A DNA stretch of 6,658 nt from Gammaproteobacteria bacterium (GTDB lineage Bacteria; Pseudomonadota; Gammaproteobacteria; QOAV01): the NCBI GenBank assembly GCA_003972845.1, contig QOAV01000210.1, positions 1-6,658 on the forward strand, written 5' to 3'. Under the pieces are notes generated by a model. The model saw only the letters and a list, made by a program, of their open reading frames with translations, was not told the DNA's origin and did no database searches. Shown in pieces: positions 1-5,502 of this stretch (within the stretch, counting starts at the first letter, position 1; each line of letters begins with the position of its first letter). The position numbers were made by a program, and so were the translations under genes.

Positions 1-2
1 GC

Positions 3-752
3 TGGAAATACGATTACCGCTTGTATGCACCCATCTTGCGCTATGCGCGTGAGCACCGTATTCCGCTCATAGCACTGAACATCGACAGGGATATCACCAC
101 GCGAGCGGGAGAGGTGGGTATCGGCGCCCTCAACGACAGGGACAAATCCCATATACCTGCCCATATGGACCGCGATGTGCCCGGCTATGAAGAGCGCATT
201 CACCCCATATTCGACCAGCACGCGGGCTCGAGCAAGCGCAGCTTCGAACATTTCATGGATGTACAACTGCTATGGGATGAAGGCATGGCCGAGCGCGCAG
301 CTGAATATCTCAACCAGCATCCCGAATCCGCCATGGTCATACTGGCAGGCGCGGGACACGTGGCCTACCGCACCGGCATACCCGCGCGTCTGCAACGCCG
401 CATCCCGGGCAAAATCGTGACCATCCTGAGTTCCGACGGCATCAAACTGGAGCCCGGCGTATCCGATTACGTCATGTTCCCGGCAGAGAAGCAGCTGCCG
501 AAAGCCGGCATGATGGGTATCTTTCTTGAACAAAAAGACCAGTCTGTGGCAGCCGTGGGGTTTTCCGATGAAAGTTCAGGCAAGCAGGCCGGCATCAAAA
601 AAGGCGACCGCTTCGACCGCATCAATGGCCGTAAAATACGCGAAATCGCCGACATCCGCCTGGCCATGTGGAACAGGAAACCGGGGGACGTGGTGGATGT
701 AGCCGTATTACGAAAGGGCAAGCCGATCAGCGTCAAGGTTACTCTGAAATAG
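3..752 (+). CDS. ChaN/Tiki-superfamily protein with C-terminal PDZ domain, 5' end outside window
   Basis: The frame is open to the left edge, reading W-K-Y-D-Y-R before the first in-window start-like codon (TTG at 21), so the true start lies upstream and this is a 3' fragment of about 250 residues. Counting from that TTG, residues 1-20 carry the Y-x-P-I-L...I-P-L-I-A-L-N-I segment typical of the ChaN-like (DUF399) haem-binding-uptake/Tiki superfamily. Residues 82-91 (QLLWDEGMAE) and the G-A-G-H motif at 110-113 followed by G-I-P-A-R-L are further hallmarks. The N-terminal family motif would lie outside the window. Residues about 164-243 form a PDZ domain (V-G-F-S...QAGIKKGDRFDRINGRKI...GDVVDVAVLRKG). 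ChaN members are usually lipoproteins or exported proteins binding haem/iron, and Tiki relatives are metalloproteases. The PDZ suggests binding of protein C-termini in the envelope; this is inference. Its stop overlaps the convergent JmjC gene by 14 nt. Confidence 0.85.
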   Translation, partial: WKYDYRLYAPILRYAREHRIPLIALNIDRDITTRAGEVGIGALNDRDKSHIPAHMDRDVPGYEERIHPIFDQHAGSSKRSFEHFMDVQLLWDEGMAERAAEYLNQHPESAMVILAGAGHVAYRTGIPARLQRRIPGKIVTILSSDGIKLEPGVSDYVMFPAEKQLPKAGMMGIFLEQKDQSVAAVGFSDESSGKQAGIKKGDRFDRINGRKIREIADIRLAMWNRKPGDVVDVAVLRKGKPISVKVTLK

Positions 753-1608
753 CCAGGCGCTCATGCGTCCGGGTAACTGCCAGTTTTTCGTTGCGCAGCA
801 CCCACTGGTCGCCGCGCAGCTTGCGCATGACCGCATCGGTATTGCGCACCACCAGCAAATTATTCAGCATTTTCAGAGCCGGCGCCGGGGTCATCGGAAA
901 AGCGCGCATGGCCAGGGAAAAACCCAGCTCTTCGTAAACGATGTAATGCCACCAGCCCGAGGGGATGTAAAGCACGTCGCCGTGATGCAGTTCGGTGATC
1001 TGACCGGACAGCTTCCGCAGCGCCGGAAACTGCTCGAAATCGGGATTATCGTAATCGATATCCGCCAGACTGCTGAAGGAAAACGGCACCCGATACATCC
1101 ACCGGGTTTGCTCCGGCGGGAACAGCAGCACACGCTTTTTGCCGCCGAAATGGCTGAGCAGTATATCGGCCAGATCAATATCGATATGCATTTGCACTTT
1201 AGCGCCAGCACCGCCAACAAACAGCACTGGCAGTTTTTTGAACAGCTTCAGCCCGATATCCGGCCAGCAGATATCCCCGGTCAGCTCCGGCGCATGGGCC
1301 ATGAGGTTGTAGAAAAACATGCGCAGGTTGTTTTCACCTGCCTGCAGCAGATCCATGTACTCGTCCAGACGCATTTCAGTGGCGGCGGCATGCTGATGCT
1401 TCCTGCCATAGGCGCGATCGCTGTCATACAGGGGAACAATGTGGTCGCCCACGACCTGCTTCATGTAATCCACTGACCATTTTTCCCGCGCTGGCCAGGC
1501 GGCGGTCAGTTGCTCGATCACCACTGGCCGACCCGGATTCTTCCAGTTCTCTACGAAGGATTGTCGGTCGATGGTCTCGACCCGTGGCACCGGTATCAGA
1601 TCAAACAT
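739..1608 (-). CDS. JmjC/cupin-8 family Fe(II)/2-oxoglutarate-dependent oxygenase-like protein
   Basis: This 289-residue protein looks like a small bacterial JmjC-type (cupin_8) hydroxylase related to FIH and ribosomal oxygenases, which use Fe(II), O2 and 2-oxoglutarate to hydroxylate side chains. The metal triad is intact: H141-x-D143 in VQMHIDID and the distal H221 in PSGWWHYIV. Lys157 or Lys158 in HFGGKKRVLLFPP sits where FIH has its 2-oxoglutarate-binding lysine. An N-terminal region (IDRQSFVENWKNPGRPVVIE) is the usual JmjC lead-in. The frame extends upstream to 1728, but that extension lies inside the beta-CASP gene and reads as low-complexity shadow. ATG at 1608 begins M-F-D-L-I-P and is 4 nt after the previous stop, so I chose it. 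The Shine-Dalgarno is weak (TAGG), which fits translational coupling. The substrate is unknown. There is no signal peptide, so it should be cytoplasmic. No winged-helix or dimerisation domain like that of YcfD/RoxA is obvious. Confidence 0.85.
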   Translation of the reverse strand: MFDLIPVPRVETIDRQSFVENWKNPGRPVVIEQLTAAWPAREKWSVDYMKQVVGDHIVPLYDSDRAYGRKHQHAAATEMRLDEYMDLLQAGENNLRMFFYNLMAHAPELTGDICWPDIGLKLFKKLPVLFVGGAGAKVQMHIDIDLADILLSHFGGKKRVLLFPPEQTRWMYRVPFSFSSLADIDYDNPDFEQFPALRKLSGQITELHHGDVLYIPSGWWHYIVYEELGFSLAMRAFPMTPAPALKMLNNLLVVRNTDAVMRKLRGDQWVLRNEKLAVTRTHERLAISE

Positions 1609-1612
1609 GAGC

Positions 1613-3001
1613 CTACAAACTGATGGTGTTGCCAACCTGCGCGACCCGGGCGTTGATCCGGTATTGCTTGCGCAGTGTTTTTTCGAATGCTGCCGAAGCC
1701 TCCTTTTCGCCGTGCACCAGCCACACATCCGGCTTCGACTCGAAGTTGCTCACCCAGCGTCCCAGGTCTTTCCAGTCGCCATGCGCCGACAGGCCGCCGA
1801 CCGTATCGATATGGGCGTTGACGCGCACTTCCTCGCCATAAATCTTCACCATGTCGGCGCCATCAACCAGACGCCTGCCCAGTGTGCCCACGGCCTGATA
1901 GCCGACAATGATGACATGGTTTTCCCTGCGCCCGAGATTGTGGCGCAGGTGATGCACAATGCGGCCACCGGTACACATGCCGCTGCCGGCGATGATAATG
2001 GCGCCGCTGCGCAGTTTATTGATCGACTTGGAATCATCGGCGGTGCGCGACAGATGCAGGTTGCGCAGTTTTGGCATTTCATTGAATGCGCGGCGCATAC
2101 GCGTGGCTTCTTCGTCGTAGAGATGAGGATATTCCCAGTAGATCTTGCTCGCCTCTATGGCCATGGGGCTGTCCAGAAACACATGCCAGCGGTCCAGATC
2201 CCACTCGTCATAATGCTTGCCCAGCATGTAGAGTATCTCCTGACTGCGGCCGATGGCAAAGGCGGGAATCAGTATATTGCCCTTGTTGTGGCGCGCTTCA
2301 GAGATGATCTCACCGATCTCCTGTACGGTTTCCTCGCGGTCACGATGCAGGCGGTTGCCATAGGTGCTTTCCATCAACACCACATCCGCCTGTTTGATCA
2401 CTTCCGGATCGTTCAGTATCGGGCTGTCGTACTGGCCCACATCGCCGCTGAATACGACCTTGCGCTTTTTGTCGTCCTCCTCCAGCCAGACCTCGACGCT
2501 GGTGGAACCCATGATATGACCCGCGTCGCGGAATTGTATAGTCACGCCGGGCAGTATTTCGCGTTTTGTGCGATAACGGTTTCCCACCAGCAATTTCAGG
2601 ACTTTCTGTACATCCTTGTCACGGTACAACGGCTCTATTTGCGGTTTTTTCTTTTTCGCCAAGCGGCGATTCTGGCGTTTGGCGTCGTACTCACCCAGCC
2701 GCGCCGCGTCTTCCAGCAGCACCTCGCATAAATCGGCCGTGGCGTTCTGGCAATAGATGGGGCCGCGAAAGCCCTGTTTCACCAGCAACGGCAAACGCCC
2801 GGAATGATCCAGATGGGCGTGACTGAGCACTACGCAATCCAGTGATTTGGGATCGAATGGAAACGGCTGACGATTGCGTTCGATGTCCTCGCGCCGGCCC
2901 TGTATCAGTCCGCAGTCCAGCAAAAACCGCTTGCCGCCAACACGAACGATATGACAGGAGCCGGTCACCTCTCCTGCTGCGCCAAAGAATTCGATTTCCA
3001 C
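1613..3001 (-). CDS. Beta-CASP metallo-beta-lactamase-fold RNase (CPSF73-like, COG1236-type)
   Basis: This is a full-length 462-residue protein of the beta-CASP metallo-beta-lactamase family, to which CPSF-73, Int11 and RNase J belong. Members are zinc-dependent RNA endo- or exonucleases. The metal-binding set is complete: D29 in LLDCG, H61-x-H63-x-D65-H66 in SHAHLDHSG, H162 in DAGHIMGS and D187 in FSGDVG. The beta-CASP motifs follow: A (E211 in MESTYG), B (H407 in SAHGD) and C (H430 in VHGE). A basic stretch at about 109-119 (RQNRRLAKKKK) could contact RNA. The start is GTG at 3001: an in-frame TAA sits two codons upstream, and only this codon keeps the conserved opening MEIEFFGAAGEVTGS. The Shine-Dalgarno is weak, and the gene begins 19 nt after the 92-residue gene stops. 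No KH or other C-terminal extension is present. Substrate and cleavage mode are not determinable here. Confidence 0.93.
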   Translation of the reverse strand: MEIEFFGAAGEVTGSCHIVRVGGKRFLLDCGLIQGRREDIERNRQPFPFDPKSLDCVVLSHAHLDHSGRLPLLVKQGFRGPIYCQNATADLCEVLLEDAARLGEYDAKRQNRRLAKKKKPQIEPLYRDKDVQKVLKLLVGNRYRTKREILPGVTIQFRDAGHIMGSTSVEVWLEEDDKKRKVVFSGDVGQYDSPILNDPEVIKQADVVLMESTYGNRLHRDREETVQEIGEIISEARHNKGNILIPAFAIGRSQEILYMLGKHYDEWDLDRWHVFLDSPMAIEASKIYWEYPHLYDEEATRMRRAFNEMPKLRNLHLSRTADDSKSINKLRSGAIIIAGSGMCTGGRIVHHLRHNLGRRENHVIIVGYQAVGTLGRRLVDGADMVKIYGEEVRVNAHIDTVGGLSAHGDWKDLGRWVSNFESKPDVWLVHGEKEASAAFEKTLRKQYRINARVAQVGNTISL

Positions 3002-3020
3002 GTTTTAACCCGGCAACCTG

Positions 3021-3299
3021 CTACGACTTGTCCGGCTTGTCAGGCGCCTCGAACGGCACCACGACATTGCCCTGCGGCTCGTCGGTGTAGTGTGGGCGCG
3101 CGGTGCTGGGTCGGCCAGCCGCCTCCGCCAGTTCCGCCTCGCGGGCGGCGATCAACTGCATGCAGGCGCGAATATCCTGCATGGTGTTTTTGCTCAGGGG
3201 GTGCTTCATGCCTGCCGGCGTCGCCGTATCCCTGGCGACACCGGACAGCGTGTGTTTCATCGCTTTCAGTATCTGTTCTTCTTTGGACAATCCATCCAT
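3021..3299 (-). CDS. Small soluble protein of unknown function (92 aa)
   Basis: I do not recognise a characterised family. The protein has no signal peptide and no membrane segment. It opens with MDGLSKEEQILKAMKHTLSG, which looks amphipathic and helical. A second helical stretch follows (TMQDIRACMQLIAAREAELAEAAG, residues about 39-62). The tail is Pro- and charge-rich (RPHYTDEPQGNVVVPFEAPDKPDKS), probably flexible. ATG at 3299 is preceded by a purine-rich GAGAGAG ribosome-binding site. The gene sits 39 nt after the coiled-coil motor subunit and 19 nt before the beta-CASP gene, same strand. Codon use and composition resemble the neighbours, so I take it as a real gene rather than a shadow. The overlapping same-strand frame at 3040-3333 is Arg/Gly-rich and looks like an out-of-frame shadow. 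A cytoplasmic adaptor for either neighbour is possible but unsupported. Confidence 0.75.
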   Translation of the reverse strand: MDGLSKEEQILKAMKHTLSGVARDTATPAGMKHPLSKNTMQDIRACMQLIAAREAELAEAAGRPSTARPHYTDEPQGNVVVPFEAPDKPDKS

Positions 3300-3338
3300 A
3301 CTCGCTCTCTCGTCCGGGGCCGCAACCCCGCATTGCCG

Positions 3339-4229
3339 TTACTGGTAATAATAGTCGTATCTGGTCAACAGGTCATTGGTGATTTCCCAAGCCTCATTGT
3401 AGGAAAAGTTGGCCCCTTTCGGGATAACGATTTTCACATACAGTTGCTTGCCGTACTTGTCCTTGTACTGCTGGAGCTGCTGGTGAAGTTCCTGATCGGA
3501 AACCCGGCGGGATTCGGTCTCTCCAACCCCCTGCAGATCAAACACCGGCTTGCCGCGCTGGCGCGCCAGCCTCACGGTCACGACCTTTTTGTCGATGGGG
3601 CTTCGCGCCGGGCCGATGAGCTTGTTGTATTTTTCCTCCAGAGCCGAATAAACCGAGCGCTGATTGGCCAGCGCCAGTTCGGTTTCCTGCTGCTTGCCGC
3701 GCAGATCGGTGATGATGACTTCCATCTGGGACAACTTCTGGGCGGCTTCTTCCTCCACCTGTTTTTTCTGTTGCCCCAGCACCAGAATGGTCTGCTCGTT
3801 TTCAGCCAGCTTCTTTTCTGTCTCCTGCTTTTCGGTATTCAGGTTGCCGATAATAACCTGCATGTTCTGCAACTGGGCGTTCTGGTCTTTCAGTTTCTGA
3901 TCGAGCATTTTCTGGTTGTCGCCCAGCAGCAGTATCTTCATTTCCTTGGCGCGCAGGGCCTGCTCCAGCAGACTGGTCCGCGCGCGCAGGGCCGATTCGG
4001 ATTCCTGCGTCTCCGACAGCTGTTCCTTGGTCAACTGCTCCGTGCGCAAGGTTCTTTCCAGCTCGGTGATGAGTTCCGTGTTCTTCAACACCACGACCAG
4101 CATGGAGAACATGAAAATCATCAGCACCACGGTCATGATGTCAGTAAACGTGGGCCAGATGGAATCCTCGGCTCCGCTGGATTCAGCGGATTGCTCGAAA
4201 TCAATGGATTGTCCAAAAATATGTGACAT
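3339..4229 (-). CDS. TolR/ExbD/MotB-like motor subunit with long coiled coil
   Basis: This is a 296-residue inner-membrane protein with a short cytoplasmic N-terminus, one transmembrane helix (about 26-48) and a periplasmic remainder. The helix carries the signature P-x-F-x-D-I-M-x-V-x-L-x-I-F-M-F. Asp30 aligns with the ion-carrying Asp of ExbD (D25), TolR and MotB (D32). Residues about 50-205 are an almost unbroken Glu/Gln/Lys/Leu-rich coiled coil, far longer than the linker of ExbD or TolR. Residues about 206-296 form a small domain. Its end (QLYVKIVIPKGANFSYNEAW) resembles the ExbD/TolR periplasmic fold, in which a strand is followed by a Y-containing helix. The OmpA-type peptidoglycan-binding signature of MotB and ZorB is not visible. 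It starts 13 nt after the channel gene, with a CAGG Shine-Dalgarno in that gap, so the two are surely co-translated. Role as the rotor or stalk of an ion-driven 5:2 motor is inferred. Confidence 0.85.
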   Translation of the reverse strand: MSHIFGQSIDFEQSAESSGAEDSIWPTFTDIMTVVLMIFMFSMLVVVLKNTELITELERTLRTEQLTKEQLSETQESESALRARTSLLEQALRAKEMKILLLGDNQKMLDQKLKDQNAQLQNMQVIIGNLNTEKQETEKKLAENEQTILVLGQQKKQVEEEAAQKLSQMEVIITDLRGKQQETELALANQRSVYSALEEKYNKLIGPARSPIDKKVVTVRLARQRGKPVFDLQGVGETESRRVSDQELHQQLQQYKDKYGKQLYVKIVIPKGANFSYNEAWEITNDLLTRYDYYYQ

Positions 4230-4236
4230 GTCGATG

Positions 4237-4240
4237 CCTG
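4237..4240 (-). promoter_or_regulatory. Ribosome-binding site of the coiled-coil motor subunit
   Basis: Read on the minus strand, CAGG lies 7 nt before the ATG at 4229. A second GAGG overlaps the TGA stop of the upstream channel gene. The arrangement fits translational coupling of the two subunits and supports the ATG at 4229. Confidence 0.5.
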
Positions 4241-4242
4241 CC

Positions 4243-5151
4243 TCAGACGTCTATGCGGAAGCCCTTGGCCAGCAAAACAGTCATGTTTTCCAGCTGCAAA
4301 CCCAGCTTGTTGAGCTGCTCGTTCTGCTTGTCGCTCCAGTCGGACATTTTTTCCAGGCTGATGGCAATACCATCGGTGTCTGTGCGCAAAGTCTGCACCG
4401 CCTTGGCCAGTTCCCCCACCACCTCGAAAATCTGCCGGTTGTTGCTGTCGGCGTCAAAGGCAAATTCGGGCACCACATAGGTCAGCACCGCATCTTCCAG
4501 CCGCGCGAACACGGTGGAGTGCACTGACAGCAGCTTGTGGAAAAAATAGGTGTAGATAAAATAGGCGACGATGGCCGTGGCGGTGGTGGTCAGCGCCGTA
4601 TTCATGCCGTGCAACACCAGTTCCATGCCTTCGCCGGATACCGAGTCCAGCACATCGCTGGCGCCGGCCAGAGCCAGCAGCAGGGCGATGATGGTGCCGA
4701 ACACGCCCGCCAGAATCAGGATGTTGTTGACGAAACGCGGGAAATTCAGATTTTTACCCGCTTCGGCCATCATGATAGAGGAAATAATGCCGTGGTTGAT
4801 GGGCACATTGCGCTCGTGCAAATCCCGTATGCGCATGAAACGTTCGCCGATGAGCGAATCCTCATCGATCTTGCGCGCCAGTTTTTCGCTGCCCTGCTGC
4901 CTGGACCTGACGAATAACTGGATATTTCTCTCTTCCCGGGAATACACCAGAAAGGAAATGATCAGCTTGATAATGCCAACCACAAACAAACCGATGATGA
5001 CTGCGTTCAGCACCAGCCCCAGTGACGACGCCTGACCATGGAAATAGATTGCCTTGATGAAGTCACGCTGCCAGAAAGCCAGCGCCGCAACAACCGGCAA
5101 AATGATCGCCATTTGTATCAATGCTTCGCGCCCCGCGTTGCCTCTATTCAT
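4243..5151 (-). CDS. MotA/TolQ/ExbB-family proton channel subunit
   Basis: This 302-residue inner-membrane protein belongs to the MotA/TolQ/ExbB family, whose pentamers surround two copies of a MotB/TolR/ExbD partner and convert ion flow into movement. Four hydrophobic helices are visible at about 12-28, 46-70, 142-162 and 183-207. Cytoplasmic segments lie at 71-141 and 208-302, a MotA-like four-helix topology rather than the three helices of TolQ/ExbB. The third helix contains A-G-V-F-G-T-I-I, placing Thr153 where ExbB has T148. The fourth contains TALTTTATAIVAYF, placing Thr190 at the ExbB T181 position. The C-terminal tail ends in an amphipathic helix-like stretch (SLEKMSDWSDKQNEQLNKLG). 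ATG at 5151 is supported by a strong AGAGGA site 5 nt upstream. It lies 18 nt after the lipoprotein gene and 13 nt before its partner. The driving ion and the work done are unknown. Confidence 0.9.
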   Translation of the reverse strand: MNRGNAGREALIQMAIILPVVAALAFWQRDFIKAIYFHGQASSLGLVLNAVIIGLFVVGIIKLIISFLVYSREERNIQLFVRSRQQGSEKLARKIDEDSLIGERFMRIRDLHERNVPINHGIISSIMMAEAGKNLNFPRFVNNILILAGVFGTIIALLLALAGASDVLDSVSGEGMELVLHGMNTALTTTATAIVAYFIYTYFFHKLLSVHSTVFARLEDAVLTYVVPEFAFDADSNNRQIFEVVGELAKAVQTLRTDTDGIAISLEKMSDWSDKQNEQLNKLGLQLENMTVLLAKGFRIDV

Positions 5152-5156
5152 GATGA

Positions 5157-5162
5157 TCCTCT
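5157..5162 (-). promoter_or_regulatory. Strong Shine-Dalgarno of the channel subunit gene
   Basis: On the minus strand AGAGGA lies 5 nt before the ATG at 5151. This is the best ribosome-binding site in the window and fixes the start of the channel gene. It suggests that the channel subunit is made at higher rates than its neighbours, consistent with the 5:2 stoichiometry known for this family. Confidence 0.7.
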
Positions 5163-5169
5163 TATTATC

Positions 5170-5502
5170 CTAATATCTGCCGTTTGCGCGCTTCAGCAGT
5201 ATCCGCGCCTGTGTCAGATTTTCAACACATTCGGCATGTTTGTTGTCACGGTCCGCCTGCCGCGCCGCACGCATTTTCTGCATCGCCAGAGCCCAGTCTG
5301 CGGAGCCGCCGGGTCGTCGCTCGGGGACTTTTTCCAGCAGCCGCCCGTAGACGGTTTGCGCCAGTTGATCCACCTTGTCCAGCCCCGCCCGGCAGTCTTC
5401 CGCTGGCGAGGACGAACAGGCCGATAGCGCCAGCCCGACTATCCCGGCCGCTGCCAGCATCGCCCGGCGGCCTGACAAATCAACCGAGCCAGGCCCGCGC
5501 AT
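5170..5502 (-). CDS. Small envelope lipoprotein encoded with the motor pair
   Basis: This protein of about 110 residues has a lipoprotein signal peptide: Arg12-Arg13 followed by a hydrophobic stretch and the lipobox L-S-A-C, with the acylated Cys at residue 29. Ser at +2 predicts outer-membrane sorting in a Gram-negative cell. The mature part is mostly helical with two further cysteines, C37 (AEDC) and C92 (HAEC), well placed to join two helices by a disulfide. The start is uncertain. ATG at 5502 gives an Arg-containing n-region and has GGAT upstream, but overlaps the end of purL by 23 nt. TTG at 5478 keeps the two arginines with almost no overlap. ATG at 5460 gives a shorter, uncharged signal peptide. 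The frame itself opens at 5544. I do not recognise the family. Its position 18 nt before the channel gene suggests it is the outer-membrane or periplasmic partner of the motor; this is inference. Confidence 0.75.
   Translation of the reverse strand: MRGPGSVDLSGRRAMLAAAGIVGLALSACSSSPAEDCRAGLDKVDQLAQTVYGRLLEKVPERRPGGSADWALAMQKMRAARQADRDNKHAECVENLTQARILLKRANGRY

Noticed and set aside
763..1476. Plus-strand open frame (237 codons) opposite the JmjC gene
   Set aside because: It is antisense to a protein with an intact metal triad and starts just inside the convergent overlap. No domain is recognisable.
1571..2731. Long plus-strand open frame (386 codons) opposite the beta-CASP gene
   Set aside because: It is fully antisense to a gene with a complete, recognisable set of motifs. 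Its translation has no family signature and is the His/Ala-rich type expected from the complement of a GC-biased gene.
3315..3330. Small inverted repeat, CGGGG and CCCCG around a 6-nt loop, between the coiled-coil and 92-residue genes
   Set aside because: The stem has only 5 pairs and no T-run follows on either strand, so it does not qualify as an intrinsic terminator. It might slow ribosomes or modulate the next gene, but it could be chance at this GC content.
3948..3991. Direct repeat of CGCGCAGGGCC about 31 nt apart
   Set aside because: It is explained by repeated Ala-Leu-Arg-Ala heptad residues in the coiled coil, so it is not a mobile-element or regulatory repeat.
3090..4226. Long plus-strand open frame (378 codons) opposite the coiled-coil motor subunit
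   Set aside because: It is the antisense of a Glu/Gln/Lys-rich coiled coil, which yields Leu/Phe/His-rich sequence that looks like a membrane protein but has no motifs. It has no independent support.
3339..5151. Zorya-type anti-phage defence (ZorAB)
   Set aside because: The channel/partner logic is similar. However, the partner lacks the OmpA-like domain, the channel lacks ZorA's long cytoplasmic coiled tail, and no ZorC, ZorD or ZorE effector is nearby. The neighbours are housekeeping-like genes.
5163..5185. AT-rich patch before the channel gene resembling a -10 box
   Set aside because: TATTAG/TAATAA-like hexamers are present on the minus strand, but no convincing -35 lies at the right distance. 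The patch falls across the end of the lipoprotein gene, so I do not call a promoter.
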